Positions 23,536 to 31,984 of a stretch of DNA of 64,000 nucleotides are shown in pieces (the first letter of the stretch is position 1; the number at the start of each line of letters is the position of its first letter). The notes below the pieces were generated by a model. The model did not search any database and had not been told where the DNA came from. It was given only the letters and a program-made list of their open reading frames with translations. Both the position numbers and the translations under genes were made by a program. Origin of the DNA: Planomicrobium okeanokoites (GTDB lineage: Bacteria; Bacillota; Bacilli; Bacillales_A; Planococcaceae). Where the stretch lies: the NCBI RefSeq assembly GCF_003428875.1, contig NZ_QQRS01000002.1, forward strand, positions 1-64,000. The letters run 5' to 3'.

Positions 23536-25013
23536 TGGATCACCTCCACATGCTTTTGTTTCATTTCACGTTTCAATATTTTGCCGTATGAACTTTTCGG
23601 CAGCTCCTCCACAATAAAAACCTCTTTCGGTTTTTTGAAGCTCGCGAGATTATCTTTGCAAAGGCCGATCAATTGCTCGACCGTGACTTCTTCTGTGCCA
23701 TTTGGCACCACATAAGCCACTACGCATTCTCCCCATTTATCATCGGGCACACCAATGACGCATGTTTCTTTTACACCTTTATGCAGGTTTAGCACTTCTT
23801 CCACTTCACGCGGATAGATATTGACACCGCCTGAAATAATGACGTCTTTTTTTCGGTCGACGATATGGACAAACCCTTTGGCATCACGCCATCCCAGGTC
23901 TCCCGTGTAAAGCCAGCCATCTTTCAGCGTATCGGCAGTCGCTTTTTCGTTATTCCAATAACCCTTCATGACGAGCGACCCTTTGGCAATGATTTCGCCG
24001 ACTTCACCGTCGGCTACTTGCTTGCCATCTCCATCAACGATTTTGACGTCAACAAATGTACCGATGCGGCCGCAGGAATCAAGACGGTTGCGGATTTCAT
24101 TTCTTGGCATCATCGTGATGCACATTGGCGCTTCCACTTGACCATAGGTCTGGATGAAAATATCGCCGGCTTTATCGAGTGCTTGCTGCAATTTCGAAGC
24201 GGCAATTGCTGAGCCTGCCATATTGATGGATTTGACAGTGGCCAGTTTGGCAGCATCAAAACTCGGATGCTGAATCATCAGATTCACCATAGTCGGCACC
24301 AGGAACATGACCGACACTTTGTCTTTCTCAAGATGATCGAGAAACTCCTCAGGCTCGAATTTGCTGTAGACCACTTGCGTCAATCCGTACAGCCAGGCAA
24401 CGTGGCTCAGGAAGTTCGAACCGTGCGTCAACGGTGCCGCATGGCCGATGATATCTTCATAATCCACTTCACAGACCTGTGCCAGCGACAGCGCACCAGC
24501 GATGATGTTGCGGTGGGAAAGCATGACGCCTTTCGGATTGCCGGTTGTGCCGGACGTATACATGATGGCGAAAAGATCATCTTCCCCTACTTGTTCGCTG
24601 AATGCCTGACCCAGATATTTCCCGATAACAGCTTCATAATCTCCTCCGATATAAAGGATCGGCAAATCCGGATTTACGGCGTCGATCAACCCTTGATCGC
24701 CAATAATCAGACGGAGGCCCGCGTCTTCAATCATGTATTGATGTTCTTTCGGATGCAGACGGTAGTTCAACGGAACTTTGATCAGACCGGCAAGCGCAAC
24801 TGCTACATCCAACTCAATATGTTCAAGGCGATTTGACATAAGAATGCCGATCCGGTCGCCTTTCTCAAAATTCAAATCATGAAAATAAGCGCTCAAAGCC
24901 CTCGCCCGGGCGATGAATTCTTTATAGTCGAATGCTCTGTTCTCATCTTTTACAGCTATTTTTTCAGGATATGCGTCGGCTGATTTTACTGCTAATTGCC
25001 CTAAAGTCTCCAT
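23532..25013 (-). CDS. Class I acyl-CoA synthetase (adenylate-forming)
   Basis: A 493-residue ANL-superfamily ligase that activates a carboxylic acid with ATP and CoA. The P-loop is YTSGTTGNPKGVMLSH, the A5 motif TYGQVEAP, the hinge WLYTGDLGWRDAKGFVHIVDRKKDVIISGG, and the catalytic lysine lies in SSYGKILKREM. The acid substrate cannot be read from sequence; operon context suggests the product of the hydroxyacid oxidase or SDR. The ATG follows AAGGAGTG. The gene overlaps the thiolase by 4 nt. Confidence 0.9.
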   Translation of the reverse strand: METLGQLAVKSADAYPEKIAVKDENRAFDYKEFIARARALSAYFHDLNFEKGDRIGILMSNRLEHIELDVAVALAGLIKVPLNYRLHPKEHQYMIEDAGLRLIIGDQGLIDAVNPDLPILYIGGDYEAVIGKYLGQAFSEQVGEDDLFAIMYTSGTTGNPKGVMLSHRNIIAGALSLAQVCEVDYEDIIGHAAPLTHGSNFLSHVAWLYGLTQVVYSKFEPEEFLDHLEKDKVSVMFLVPTMVNLMIQHPSFDAAKLATVKSINMAGSAIAASKLQQALDKAGDIFIQTYGQVEAPMCITMMPRNEIRNRLDSCGRIGTFVDVKIVDGDGKQVADGEVGEIIAKGSLVMKGYWNNEKATADTLKDGWLYTGDLGWRDAKGFVHIVDRKKDVIISGGVNIYPREVEEVLNLHKGVKETCVIGVPDDKWGECVVAYVVPNGTEEVTVEQLIGLCKDNLASFKKPKEVFIVEELPKSSYGKILKREMKQKHVEVIQ

Positions 25014-25021
25014 TCAATGCT

Positions 25022-25501
25022 TCACTCCTTTTCTGTAAACTGAAAAGCCGGCAATGACCAGTGAGGATCGATGCCACGCTGTAAATGCACCCCTTTTAAC
25101 GGGAATAAAATAAATTCAATTGTTACTGCAACCGGATTTTCTCCGGCCAGAAAGTGGCCGCCGTCAATTTGCTGATCGCAATCAATGAGCATTCCATGAA
25201 AATGGATATCCAGTTCGCCCGCTTCATCAAATCCGACAAAACCGGTGCCCGACAGCAGCTCCACGGCTGACTGCGACACCTTCTTATCCGAATACCTTAC
25301 GGCTCCTTCTGTATCGCCGCGCTCGATTTGAACGTAAGTCGCATATTTCAGCGAACCTAGGCATTGGAAGTTTGCAGCTTCCACATTAAAATGGGCGCAG
25401 ACTTCTTTAATCCCTCCGAACAAATCAACATCCTTCATCAAGCGTCCCACAATCCGGTGCGAAGTTTCATCGTATACCGCCTGAATCCGATTCTTATCCA
25501 A
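25022..25501 (-). CDS. PPC/DUF296 domain protein
   Basis: A 159-residue single-domain protein of the plants-and-prokaryotes conserved (PPC, DUF296) family. The conserved histidines occur in GELDIHFHGML and DGGHFLAGENPVAVTIE; in solved bacterial members these lie in a trimer and bind metal. The biochemical role is unknown; no DNA-binding AT-hook is present. I favour TTG 25501, since GGAGG (inside the SDR end) is 8 nt upstream; an ATG at 25516 would lack a site. Start and SDR stop overlap, indicating coupled translation. Confidence 0.8.
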   Translation of the reverse strand: MDKNRIQAVYDETSHRIVGRLMKDVDLFGGIKEVCAHFNVEAANFQCLGSLKYATYVQIERGDTEGAVRYSDKKVSQSAVELLSGTGFVGFDEAGELDIHFHGMLIDCDQQIDGGHFLAGENPVAVTIEFILFPLKGVHLQRGIDPHWSLPAFQFTEKE

Positions 25502-26243
25502 TGCTGACGCCTCCATCAACTTTTAATACTTGAGAAGTTGTATAACCAGCTTCTTTTGTAGAAAAATAAAGCACTGCATTTGCGATATCATTCGCATCGC
25601 CCATCCGGTCGATGACCTGGTTGCTGGTATCATATTGGACACCTGCTGTGATGGCTGTCAATGTCGCTCCTGGTGCTACTGAGTTGCAGGTGATGCCGTA
25701 TTGCCCCAGCTCTTTCGCCACCCATCTTGTCAAAGCGATGACGCCTCCTTTAGAAGCGGCGTAAGCTGGACCTGAACGTCCGTTCTTTTCATTGCCGCCT
25801 GAAGTGACGCCGCCGTTTATGCCTGACACCGAACTGATGTTGACGATGCGGCCGTAGCCTGCTTCTTTCATATGAGGATACACAACAGCCTGCGTGAACA
25901 GGAACGTCGCTTTCAGATTCGTATCAAGGTCCCGGTCCCACATTTCCAATGTCATATCTTCCAGATCCAATCGGCTGCAGGTTCCTGCATTATTTACGAG
26001 AATATGGACTTCCCCGTATTTCTCTGCAGTTCTGTTGACAGTCGCTTTGACAAATTCCGGATCGCGGATATCACCGAGACATTCAAGGTATTCTGCTCCA
26101 TTCAAAAGGCCGATTGTCTTTTCACATGAATTCAAATCGACGAGCACGACTTTGGCCCCTTCTTCGGCAAATTGGACCGCAACTGCCTGCCCGATTCCAC
26201 TTGCTGCTCCTGTAATGATTGCCACTTCGTTTTTCAATCTCAT
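25494..26243 (-). CDS. SDR family NAD(P)-dependent oxidoreductase
   Basis: A 249-residue classical short-chain dehydrogenase. The cofactor site is TGAASGIGQ with an acidic VDLN after beta-2, suggesting NAD+ preference. NNAG, the catalytic Ser in NISSVSG and the YAASK pair (Tyr, Lys) are intact, and the end KVDGGVSIG is the usual tetramer tail. It would oxidise a hydroxy- or reduce an oxo-group in the operon's pathway. It follows dctM by 12 nt. Confidence 0.9.
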   Translation of the reverse strand: MRLKNEVAIITGAASGIGQAVAVQFAEEGAKVVLVDLNSCEKTIGLLNGAEYLECLGDIRDPEFVKATVNRTAEKYGEVHILVNNAGTCSRLDLEDMTLEMWDRDLDTNLKATFLFTQAVVYPHMKEAGYGRIVNISSVSGINGGVTSGGNEKNGRSGPAYAASKGGVIALTRWVAKELGQYGITCNSVAPGATLTAITAGVQYDTSNQVIDRMGDANDIANAVLYFSTKEAGYTTSQVLKVDGGVSIG

Positions 26244-26255
26244 ATTTTCAGCCCC

Positions 26256-27581
26256 TTATTTGATATTTAATAGATCCGGCAGGAATGTCGATAATGCCGG
26301 AATGTATGTCACCATCATCAATACGATGATTGCCGCCACTACAAAAGGCAATACGCCTTTGGATATTTCCACTATATTCGTTTTCGATATGCCAGCAGCT
26401 ACATAGAGGTTCAGCCCGACCGGCGGCGTAAACAGCCCAATCGCCAAGTTGACTGTCATGAAAACACCGAAGACGGTCGGATCGACTTCGAGGAACAGCA
26501 TGATCGGCAGCAGAATCGGTACAAATATATAATAGGCTGAGATTGCATCGATAAAAGCTCCTGCAATCAGCAGCAGAACATTCACGAGTAAAAGGATAAT
26601 GATCGGATTAGTTGTCAACCCCATGATGCCTTCAGAAATATCACGCGCAATCTGCTCAGTTGTAATTATGTAAGCGAATACCGATGCAGCACTGACAATG
26701 ATCATGACCACTGCTGTCTGAAGGGCTGCTTCGATAAAAATCCTGTAGATTTTCTTGAAGGTATTATCACGGTTCATGAACATCCCCACCAACAAACCGT
26801 AAACCACGGCCACTACTGCGGCTTCAGTCGGGGTAAAGAATCCGCCGTAAATACCGCCAAGAATAATGACGGGAATCATCAATCCCGGCAGAGCCCTCAA
26901 GAAAGCCGTCCATCGTTCTTTGCCGGTCGCTTTTCTCGTATCCAAACCTCCTGGAATGATAAAAGCGCCTTTTTTCTCCTGTGTATATCGAACAATCATC
27001 GCTGCTACGACAAATGCAAGACCCATGAGAATTCCTGGAACCACACCAGCCATGAAAAGCCGGTTGATCGTCACCGGAATCTGATCGCCTGCCACTACAG
27101 CAAACACGATGAACGCGATACTAGGCGGTATAACGATGCCTATAGCACCGGAACTTGCCACAAGCGCTCCAGCTGTCTCTTTTTTATAACCGTTCTTGAC
27201 CATCGCCGGTATCAGGATCCCTCCGATTGCCGCTACAGTGGCTGGGCCTGATCCTGAAATTGCTGCAAAAAATATAGCTACGATGACTGTGACAAAAATG
27301 ATTCCGCTTTTCCTGTGCCCCACTAATGTCTGGGCGAAATCGATAAGCCTTTTGGAAATCCCGACGTGCTCCATAATGACCCCAGCCAGGATGAAGAAAG
27401 GAATCGCCAGAAGGGTGAATTTCGCGACACTTGTGTACATGATATCGGTTACCATTTCAAGGCCGAATATCCCACTGCTGTAAACCAGGACAGCTATTGA
27501 AGATACACCGAGGGAAATAGCGATCGGCACCCGCAGAAACACCAGGAGGAAAAATAATCCAAATAACATTAATGCCATCAT
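26256..27581 (-). CDS. dctM: TRAP transporter large permease (DctM)
   Basis: A 441-residue, 12-13-helix large membrane subunit of a tripartite ATP-independent periplasmic (TRAP) transporter. Conserved elements include SGSGPATVAAIGGILIPAM near the middle and PPSIAFIVFAVVAGDQIP. It drives Na+- or H+-coupled uptake of a small organic acid delivered by the binding protein. It overlaps dctQ by 4 nt. Confidence 0.92.
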   Translation of the reverse strand: MMALMLFGLFFLLVFLRVPIAISLGVSSIAVLVYSSGIFGLEMVTDIMYTSVAKFTLLAIPFFILAGVIMEHVGISKRLIDFAQTLVGHRKSGIIFVTVIVAIFFAAISGSGPATVAAIGGILIPAMVKNGYKKETAGALVASSGAIGIVIPPSIAFIVFAVVAGDQIPVTINRLFMAGVVPGILMGLAFVVAAMIVRYTQEKKGAFIIPGGLDTRKATGKERWTAFLRALPGLMIPVIILGGIYGGFFTPTEAAVVAVVYGLLVGMFMNRDNTFKKIYRIFIEAALQTAVVMIIVSAASVFAYIITTEQIARDISEGIMGLTTNPIIILLLVNVLLLIAGAFIDAISAYYIFVPILLPIMLFLEVDPTVFGVFMTVNLAIGLFTPPVGLNLYVAAGISKTNIVEISKGVLPFVVAAIIVLMMVTYIPALSTFLPDLLNIK

Positions 27582-28069
27582 GAGGCTTCATCTCCTTCCA
27601 CAGTGGCTTTGCCGATCATTTTCATTTCTTCTATAAATACTTGCACAGTCCGGACAACGCACAGGAACGCACCAATCGGCAACGCCGATGACATGACCCA
27701 TTGCGGCCATCCAAGAGCTGGAGTTTTCTGCCCCATATCCATCTGGAACATCACCATCTGAATGCCGTACCAGAATAGGATCCCAAATAAAAACAGTCCC
27801 ATCAAAGTTGAAAAAACGATCAGAATCCGCTTGAACAGCAGGTTCATTTTATCGAATAATAAAGTAAAGCCGAGGTGCGCGTAACGGCGCACACCTACAG
27901 CTGTACCGACAAATGTTAACAATACGAACAGGTTAATAGTGATTTCCTCTGTAAAGGAAAGGGACGCATTCGCCACGTTCCGTGTCACGACATTCGCGAA
28001 AGCGATGATGGTCATGACAAGAAACGTGATAAACAGTATGATTTCCTCCAAATGATTCAATACTTTCAT
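27578..28069 (-). CDS. dctQ: TRAP transporter small permease (DctQ)
   Basis: A 163-residue four-helix small membrane subunit that pairs with DctM. Typical features are NVVTRNVANASLSFTEEI, GTAVGVRRYAHLGF and the C-terminal PIGAFLCVVRTVQVF. The ATG follows GGAGGGGC. It lies 12 nt after dctP. Confidence 0.9.
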   Translation of the reverse strand: MKVLNHLEEIILFITFLVMTIIAFANVVTRNVANASLSFTEEITINLFVLLTFVGTAVGVRRYAHLGFTLLFDKMNLLFKRILIVFSTLMGLFLFGILFWYGIQMVMFQMDMGQKTPALGWPQWVMSSALPIGAFLCVVRTVQVFIEEMKMIGKATVEGDEAS

Positions 28070-28081
28070 CGTTGCCCCTCC

Positions 28082-29104
28082 TTACTCACCCTTGAAAGCT
28101 TTTAACAGATCAGCACCCCAGATATCTTCATATTTTGCGTATACCGGCTGTACTGCTTCTTCAAATAGAGCCAGTTCTTCTTCTGTCGGGTAGTAGAATT
28201 GCATTCCGGCAGCTTCCAGCTCTTCAATTTGTGAAGCTTCTTTCTCACGTGCGATTTCCACTTGATACTCAGCTGCCTCTTTGCCCAGACGGTCAAACAG
28301 CTCTTTGTCCGCATCGCTCATTGAATCGTATAATTTTTTATTCATTCCCAGCACAAGCGGATCATATGAATAGTTCCACATTGTGATGTAATCCTGAACT
28401 TCAGCCAATTTTGAAGAATAGATAACATCGATCGGATTTTCCTGACCGTCGATCGTACCTTGCTGCAGTGCTGTAAACACTTCAGAGAATGTCATTGTCT
28501 GCGGGTCTGTCCCCAGTTCACGGTAAAGATCTGTGTACATTGTGATTCCTGGAATACGGATTTTCATGCCTTTCAAATCTTCAGGCGTTTTTACTTCACG
28601 GACACTGTTCGTCAGCTGGCGGAAACCATTTTGTCCGTAGCCAAGCGCATGGACGCCTTTTTCAGCCAGGATATCTTTCAGCATATCTCCGCCTTCACCA
28701 GCAAACACAGGATCCACTTCATCGGTACCTGCAAACAGGAATGGTGCACTTGCCACACCAAAGCGGTCATCAAGGATCGAGTAAATAATAGTCGAGTTGA
28801 ACGTCAGGTCGATCGAACCTTTCGCCAATCCTTCAACCGCTTTCCCGGAATCGCCGCCGGATAATTGCTCATTCGCATAAAGTTCAATATTGATGCGGCC
28901 GTCACTTTCTTCTGCCAGATCGTCACGCAATTTTTCAGCAGCTTCGTACCAAGTCGAAGAATCTGAAACCGTTACGGACATTTTCAAATCATATTCTTTC
29001 GCTTCATCAGCGTTCGCTTCCGTTCCTGTATCTGAACTGCAAGCTCCCAAGACTAATGCTGCCGACATGCCAATTGCTGCAAAACCGAATTTTTTCTTCA
29101 ACAT
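28082..29104 (-). CDS. dctP: TRAP transporter substrate-binding lipoprotein (DctP)
   Basis: A 340-residue extracytoplasmic DctP-type solute receptor with a lipoprotein signal ending LVLGACSS (lipobox LGAC), so it is anchored outside the membrane. The family arginine that salt-bridges the ligand carboxylate is in KGMKIRIPGI. The ligand is expected to be a carboxylate, and context with GlcD/GlcF points to a 2-hydroxyacid. The start at ATG 29104 follows AGGGGTGA; a GTG at 29113 lies inside that site. Confidence 0.9.
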   Translation of the reverse strand: MLKKKFGFAAIGMSAALVLGACSSDTGTEANADEAKEYDLKMSVTVSDSSTWYEAAEKLRDDLAEESDGRINIELYANEQLSGGDSGKAVEGLAKGSIDLTFNSTIIYSILDDRFGVASAPFLFAGTDEVDPVFAGEGGDMLKDILAEKGVHALGYGQNGFRQLTNSVREVKTPEDLKGMKIRIPGITMYTDLYRELGTDPQTMTFSEVFTALQQGTIDGQENPIDVIYSSKLAEVQDYITMWNYSYDPLVLGMNKKLYDSMSDADKELFDRLGKEAAEYQVEIAREKEASQIEELEAAGMQFYYPTEEELALFEEAVQPVYAKYEDIWGADLLKAFKGE

Positions 29105-29109
29105 TTTCT

Positions 29110-30435
29110 TCACCCCTGTGTTTGATTTTGGTGGATCGCATCGTAGAGAAAATCCACGATATGAACTGCTTTCATTTCTTTTTCAAGTCCCTCATTCTGA
29201 ATCCCCATCTGCATTTGCATCAGGCAGCCCGGGTTGGACGTAACCACGATTGCCGGCTGCATTTCCTTCACCCCTTTCATTTTGGCATCAAGAATCCGTT
29301 TGGCCATTTCTGGTTGGAGAATGTTATAGATGCCTGCTGACCCGCAGCAACTTCCAGCATCGATCAACTCTTTATATTCAAAGCCCGGCGTATCCTGAAG
29401 GAGCGACCTTGGCTCTAAAAACACACCATTGACATTGCGGAGGTGGCAGGAATCCTGATAGGTTACAAGCGATTCTTCTGCCCCGCCCATTTGCTTCAAT
29501 TTGGCAGTCAAACCCAATTTCACAAATAATGAAGAAATATCAATCGTCTTGCGGGAAAATTCCGCTGCTTTCTCAGCAAATTGCGGATCCTTCTCCAGAT
29601 GCTTTCCGTATTCTGAAAGAAAAGCACCACAGCCGCCGGCATTATTGACGATATAATCAAAGTCATCGGAATCAAATGCTTTAAGGTTCGCTTTAGCGTT
29701 CCGCATCCCTTTTTCCATTTCGCCGCTATGGCCATGCAAAGCACCGCAGCATTGCTGCTCTTTCGGAAGTACGATATCCGCACCAAGCCATTCGAGCATT
29801 TCGATTGTTTTGCGGTTAGTTTCCTGAAACAGCGTATCCATGAGACATCCCGAGAAAAATGCAACTTTCAAACTGCTTGGTTTCAACACCGGTTCACGCT
29901 TTTTCTTGGTTTCGATAGTTGGCAGCACAGCTTCCATTTGCTTCATAAAGGGTGGAAACAGATTCAGGAACCCGATTTTTCTTGTAGCTTTCTGCAGCCC
30001 GGATTTTTGATAGAACTGGACCAGCTTTACTCCTGCAGCCATTTTCTTCTGATCGGCGAATACCCCATCAAAAGTTGTTTTGCGGATTGCTTTTTCTGTT
30101 ATGCTGATCGGCTTCGCCTGCTGGACAGCCACTCTCGTTTCTTCAATCAGGACACCGTATTGGACACCTGCCGGACAGGCAGGTTCGCATGCCCTGCAGC
30201 CGAGGCACATATCGAATGAGTCTTCGACTGAACCATCCCAGACGACATCTCCGTCGCGCATTGCTTTCATCAACGCAATCCGGCCACGCGGGGAGTGCGA
30301 TTCGTCCTGATTGGTAGCCAGATAAGTAGGACAGGCTGGAAGGCAAAAGCCGCAGCGCATGCAATCCATCAAAAGTTCTTCGTCTACGTGTTCAACGAAT
30401 GAGTCCTGCATGCGTTGCTGCAATTCACTGACCAT
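29110..30435 (-). CDS. Glycolate/2-hydroxyacid oxidase Fe-S subunit (GlcF-like)
   Basis: A 441-residue iron-sulfur subunit that carries electrons from the flavoprotein GlcD to the quinone pool. Two 4Fe-4S motifs occur at the N-terminus (MDCMRCGFCLPACPTY and DMCLGCRACEPACP). Two CCG domains follow (QQCCGALHGHSG, DSCHLRN...GSCCGSAG). It resembles B. subtilis YsfD. Its stop overlaps the dctP ribosome binding site and its start overlaps glcD by 11 nt. Confidence 0.9.
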   Translation of the reverse strand: MVSELQQRMQDSFVEHVDEELLMDCMRCGFCLPACPTYLATNQDESHSPRGRIALMKAMRDGDVVWDGSVEDSFDMCLGCRACEPACPAGVQYGVLIEETRVAVQQAKPISITEKAIRKTTFDGVFADQKKMAAGVKLVQFYQKSGLQKATRKIGFLNLFPPFMKQMEAVLPTIETKKKREPVLKPSSLKVAFFSGCLMDTLFQETNRKTIEMLEWLGADIVLPKEQQCCGALHGHSGEMEKGMRNAKANLKAFDSDDFDYIVNNAGGCGAFLSEYGKHLEKDPQFAEKAAEFSRKTIDISSLFVKLGLTAKLKQMGGAEESLVTYQDSCHLRNVNGVFLEPRSLLQDTPGFEYKELIDAGSCCGSAGIYNILQPEMAKRILDAKMKGVKEMQPAIVVTSNPGCLMQMQMGIQNEGLEKEMKAVHIVDFLYDAIHQNQTQG

Positions 30436-31840
30436 TGTTGATCACCAGCCTCATCTTAGTTTCCTTCGCAAACATTTTGCCCGGATTCATGATGTTCTGC
30501 GGATCCATCGACTGCTTGATCGCTTTCATGACCCGGATGCCGCTTTCGCCCAATTTCCATTCGAGGTAAGGGGCTTTCATTTCTCCTACACCATGTTCTC
30601 CTGTAATTGTTCCCCCGAGTTCGATAGCAATATGGAAAATTTCAGCAAGCGCTTGTTCCACCCGGAGCATTTCGTCCTCATCCCTGACATCCGTCAGGCA
30701 AGTCGGGTGAAGATTGCCGTCTCCGGCATGGCCGAATGTGCTAATCTGGACATCGTATTTTTCAGATATCTGCTGTATCGCTTTAACCATATTTGCAATT
30801 TCCGATCGCGGTACCGTCGCATCTTCCAAAATGGTAGTGGGACGTTTCCGCGCTAGTGCCGACAATGCAGCGCGTCTCCCGGTTTTCAAAACTTCTGCTT
30901 CTTCGTTCGAGGAAGCAAGCGCCGTTGAAGTTGCGCCGTTGAGTTCCGCAATCCGGATCATCTGCTGAATATCCCGCTCAACCTGTTCCTCGTTGCCGTC
31001 CTGTTCCATCAACAGCATCGCTTCTGCATCAAGCGGCAAGCCGATTTTCATAAAATCCTCCACAGCCCCGATCGTGCCTTTATCCATAAACTCGAGTGTT
31101 ACAGGGATGATTTTATCGGCAATGATTGCCGATACGGTCTCTGCTGCCGCCTCAAGTGAATTAAAATAGGCAATCCCTGTTTTTTTGGAGATAGGCAAAG
31201 GAATCAGTTTCAGCGTAATTTCAGTTATGATGCCAAGTGTCCCTTCTGCTCCGACAAACAAGGACATCAGATCATATCCGGCGACATCCTTCGCGAGCTT
31301 GCCGCCAAGTTTCAGCGTTTCACCGTCCGGCAAAACGACTGTCATCGCTTTTACGTAATCTTTCGTCACTCCATATTTCAGTCCTCGAAGACCGCCGGAA
31401 TTTTCACTGACATTGCCTCCGATCGTCGAAATTTTCATCGAACTTGGATCTGGAGGATAAAACAAGCCGTTGCTTTCTACAAAATTACAGATATCCTGAG
31501 TGATGACACCCGGCTGCACTGTAATCGTCAGATTCTCCTTATCCACTTCGAGAATCTTATCCATATTATTGAACAGGACGATCAGACCGCCTTTGCTTGG
31601 CACTGTGCCAGCTGCCAAATTGGTTCCTGATCCCCTCGACACGATGGGGATTTGTTCTCTTGCACAAATCTTAACAATTTCTGCAATTTCTTCTGTGCTT
31701 CTTGGTGAAACAACCAAATCCGGCTTCGCCTGGAAATTGGCTGTTGCATCGTATGAATAAGCAAGCAGCTGAGCCTGCGTATCTTTAACATTTTCTTTTC
31801 CAACTATCGAAACAAAAAGGTCTTTGCTGTGTACTGTCAT
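30425..31840 (-). CDS. Glycolate/2-hydroxyacid oxidase FAD subunit (GlcD-like)
   Basis: A 471-residue FAD-linked dehydrogenase of the GlcD/D-lactate dehydrogenase family. The PCMH-type FAD domain has PIVSRGSGTNLAAG, YPPDPSS and GGNVSENSGGLRGLKYG (residues about 75-160); the C-terminal FAD-oxidase domain ends HAGDGNLHP and GTITGEHGVGEMK. It oxidises a 2-hydroxyacid such as glycolate or lactate to the 2-oxoacid. ATG 31840 follows GGTGGTGATC. It is the first gene of the operon, with a cre site just upstream. Similar to B. subtilis YsfC. Confidence 0.9.
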   Translation of the reverse strand: MTVHSKDLFVSIVGKENVKDTQAQLLAYSYDATANFQAKPDLVVSPRSTEEIAEIVKICAREQIPIVSRGSGTNLAAGTVPSKGGLIVLFNNMDKILEVDKENLTITVQPGVITQDICNFVESNGLFYPPDPSSMKISTIGGNVSENSGGLRGLKYGVTKDYVKAMTVVLPDGETLKLGGKLAKDVAGYDLMSLFVGAEGTLGIITEITLKLIPLPISKKTGIAYFNSLEAAAETVSAIIADKIIPVTLEFMDKGTIGAVEDFMKIGLPLDAEAMLLMEQDGNEEQVERDIQQMIRIAELNGATSTALASSNEEAEVLKTGRRAALSALARKRPTTILEDATVPRSEIANMVKAIQQISEKYDVQISTFGHAGDGNLHPTCLTDVRDEDEMLRVEQALAEIFHIAIELGGTITGEHGVGEMKAPYLEWKLGESGIRVMKAIKQSMDPQNIMNPGKMFAKETKMRLVINNGQ

Positions 31841-31855
31841 TTTGATCACCACCTA

Positions 31856-31902
31856 ATTGATAACGCTTTCATGTTATTATAATATTCTTACAAGTTATCA
31901 AT
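31856..31902. promoter_or_regulatory. Long-spaced inverted repeat upstream of glcD
   Basis: Perfect 9-bp arms ATTGATAAC (31856-31864) and GTTATCAAT (31894-31902), 29 bp apart. The left arm overlaps the cre site. Possible operator for the adjacent CdaR-type regulator. Confidence 0.5.
31858..31871 (-). promoter_or_regulatory. CcpA cre site
   Basis: Minus strand TGAAAGCGTTATCA matches the Bacillus cre consensus TGWAANCGNTNWCA at every position. It lies 18 bp upstream of the glcD start, as for a roadblock or promoter-proximal site. Confidence 0.75.
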
Positions 31903-31984
31903 CTATGTAGTATCTATACAAATTTATATAAAATTCGGACAATAATTTTGGACAAATAAACAAAGACCCCTGATTTCTCAAAGG

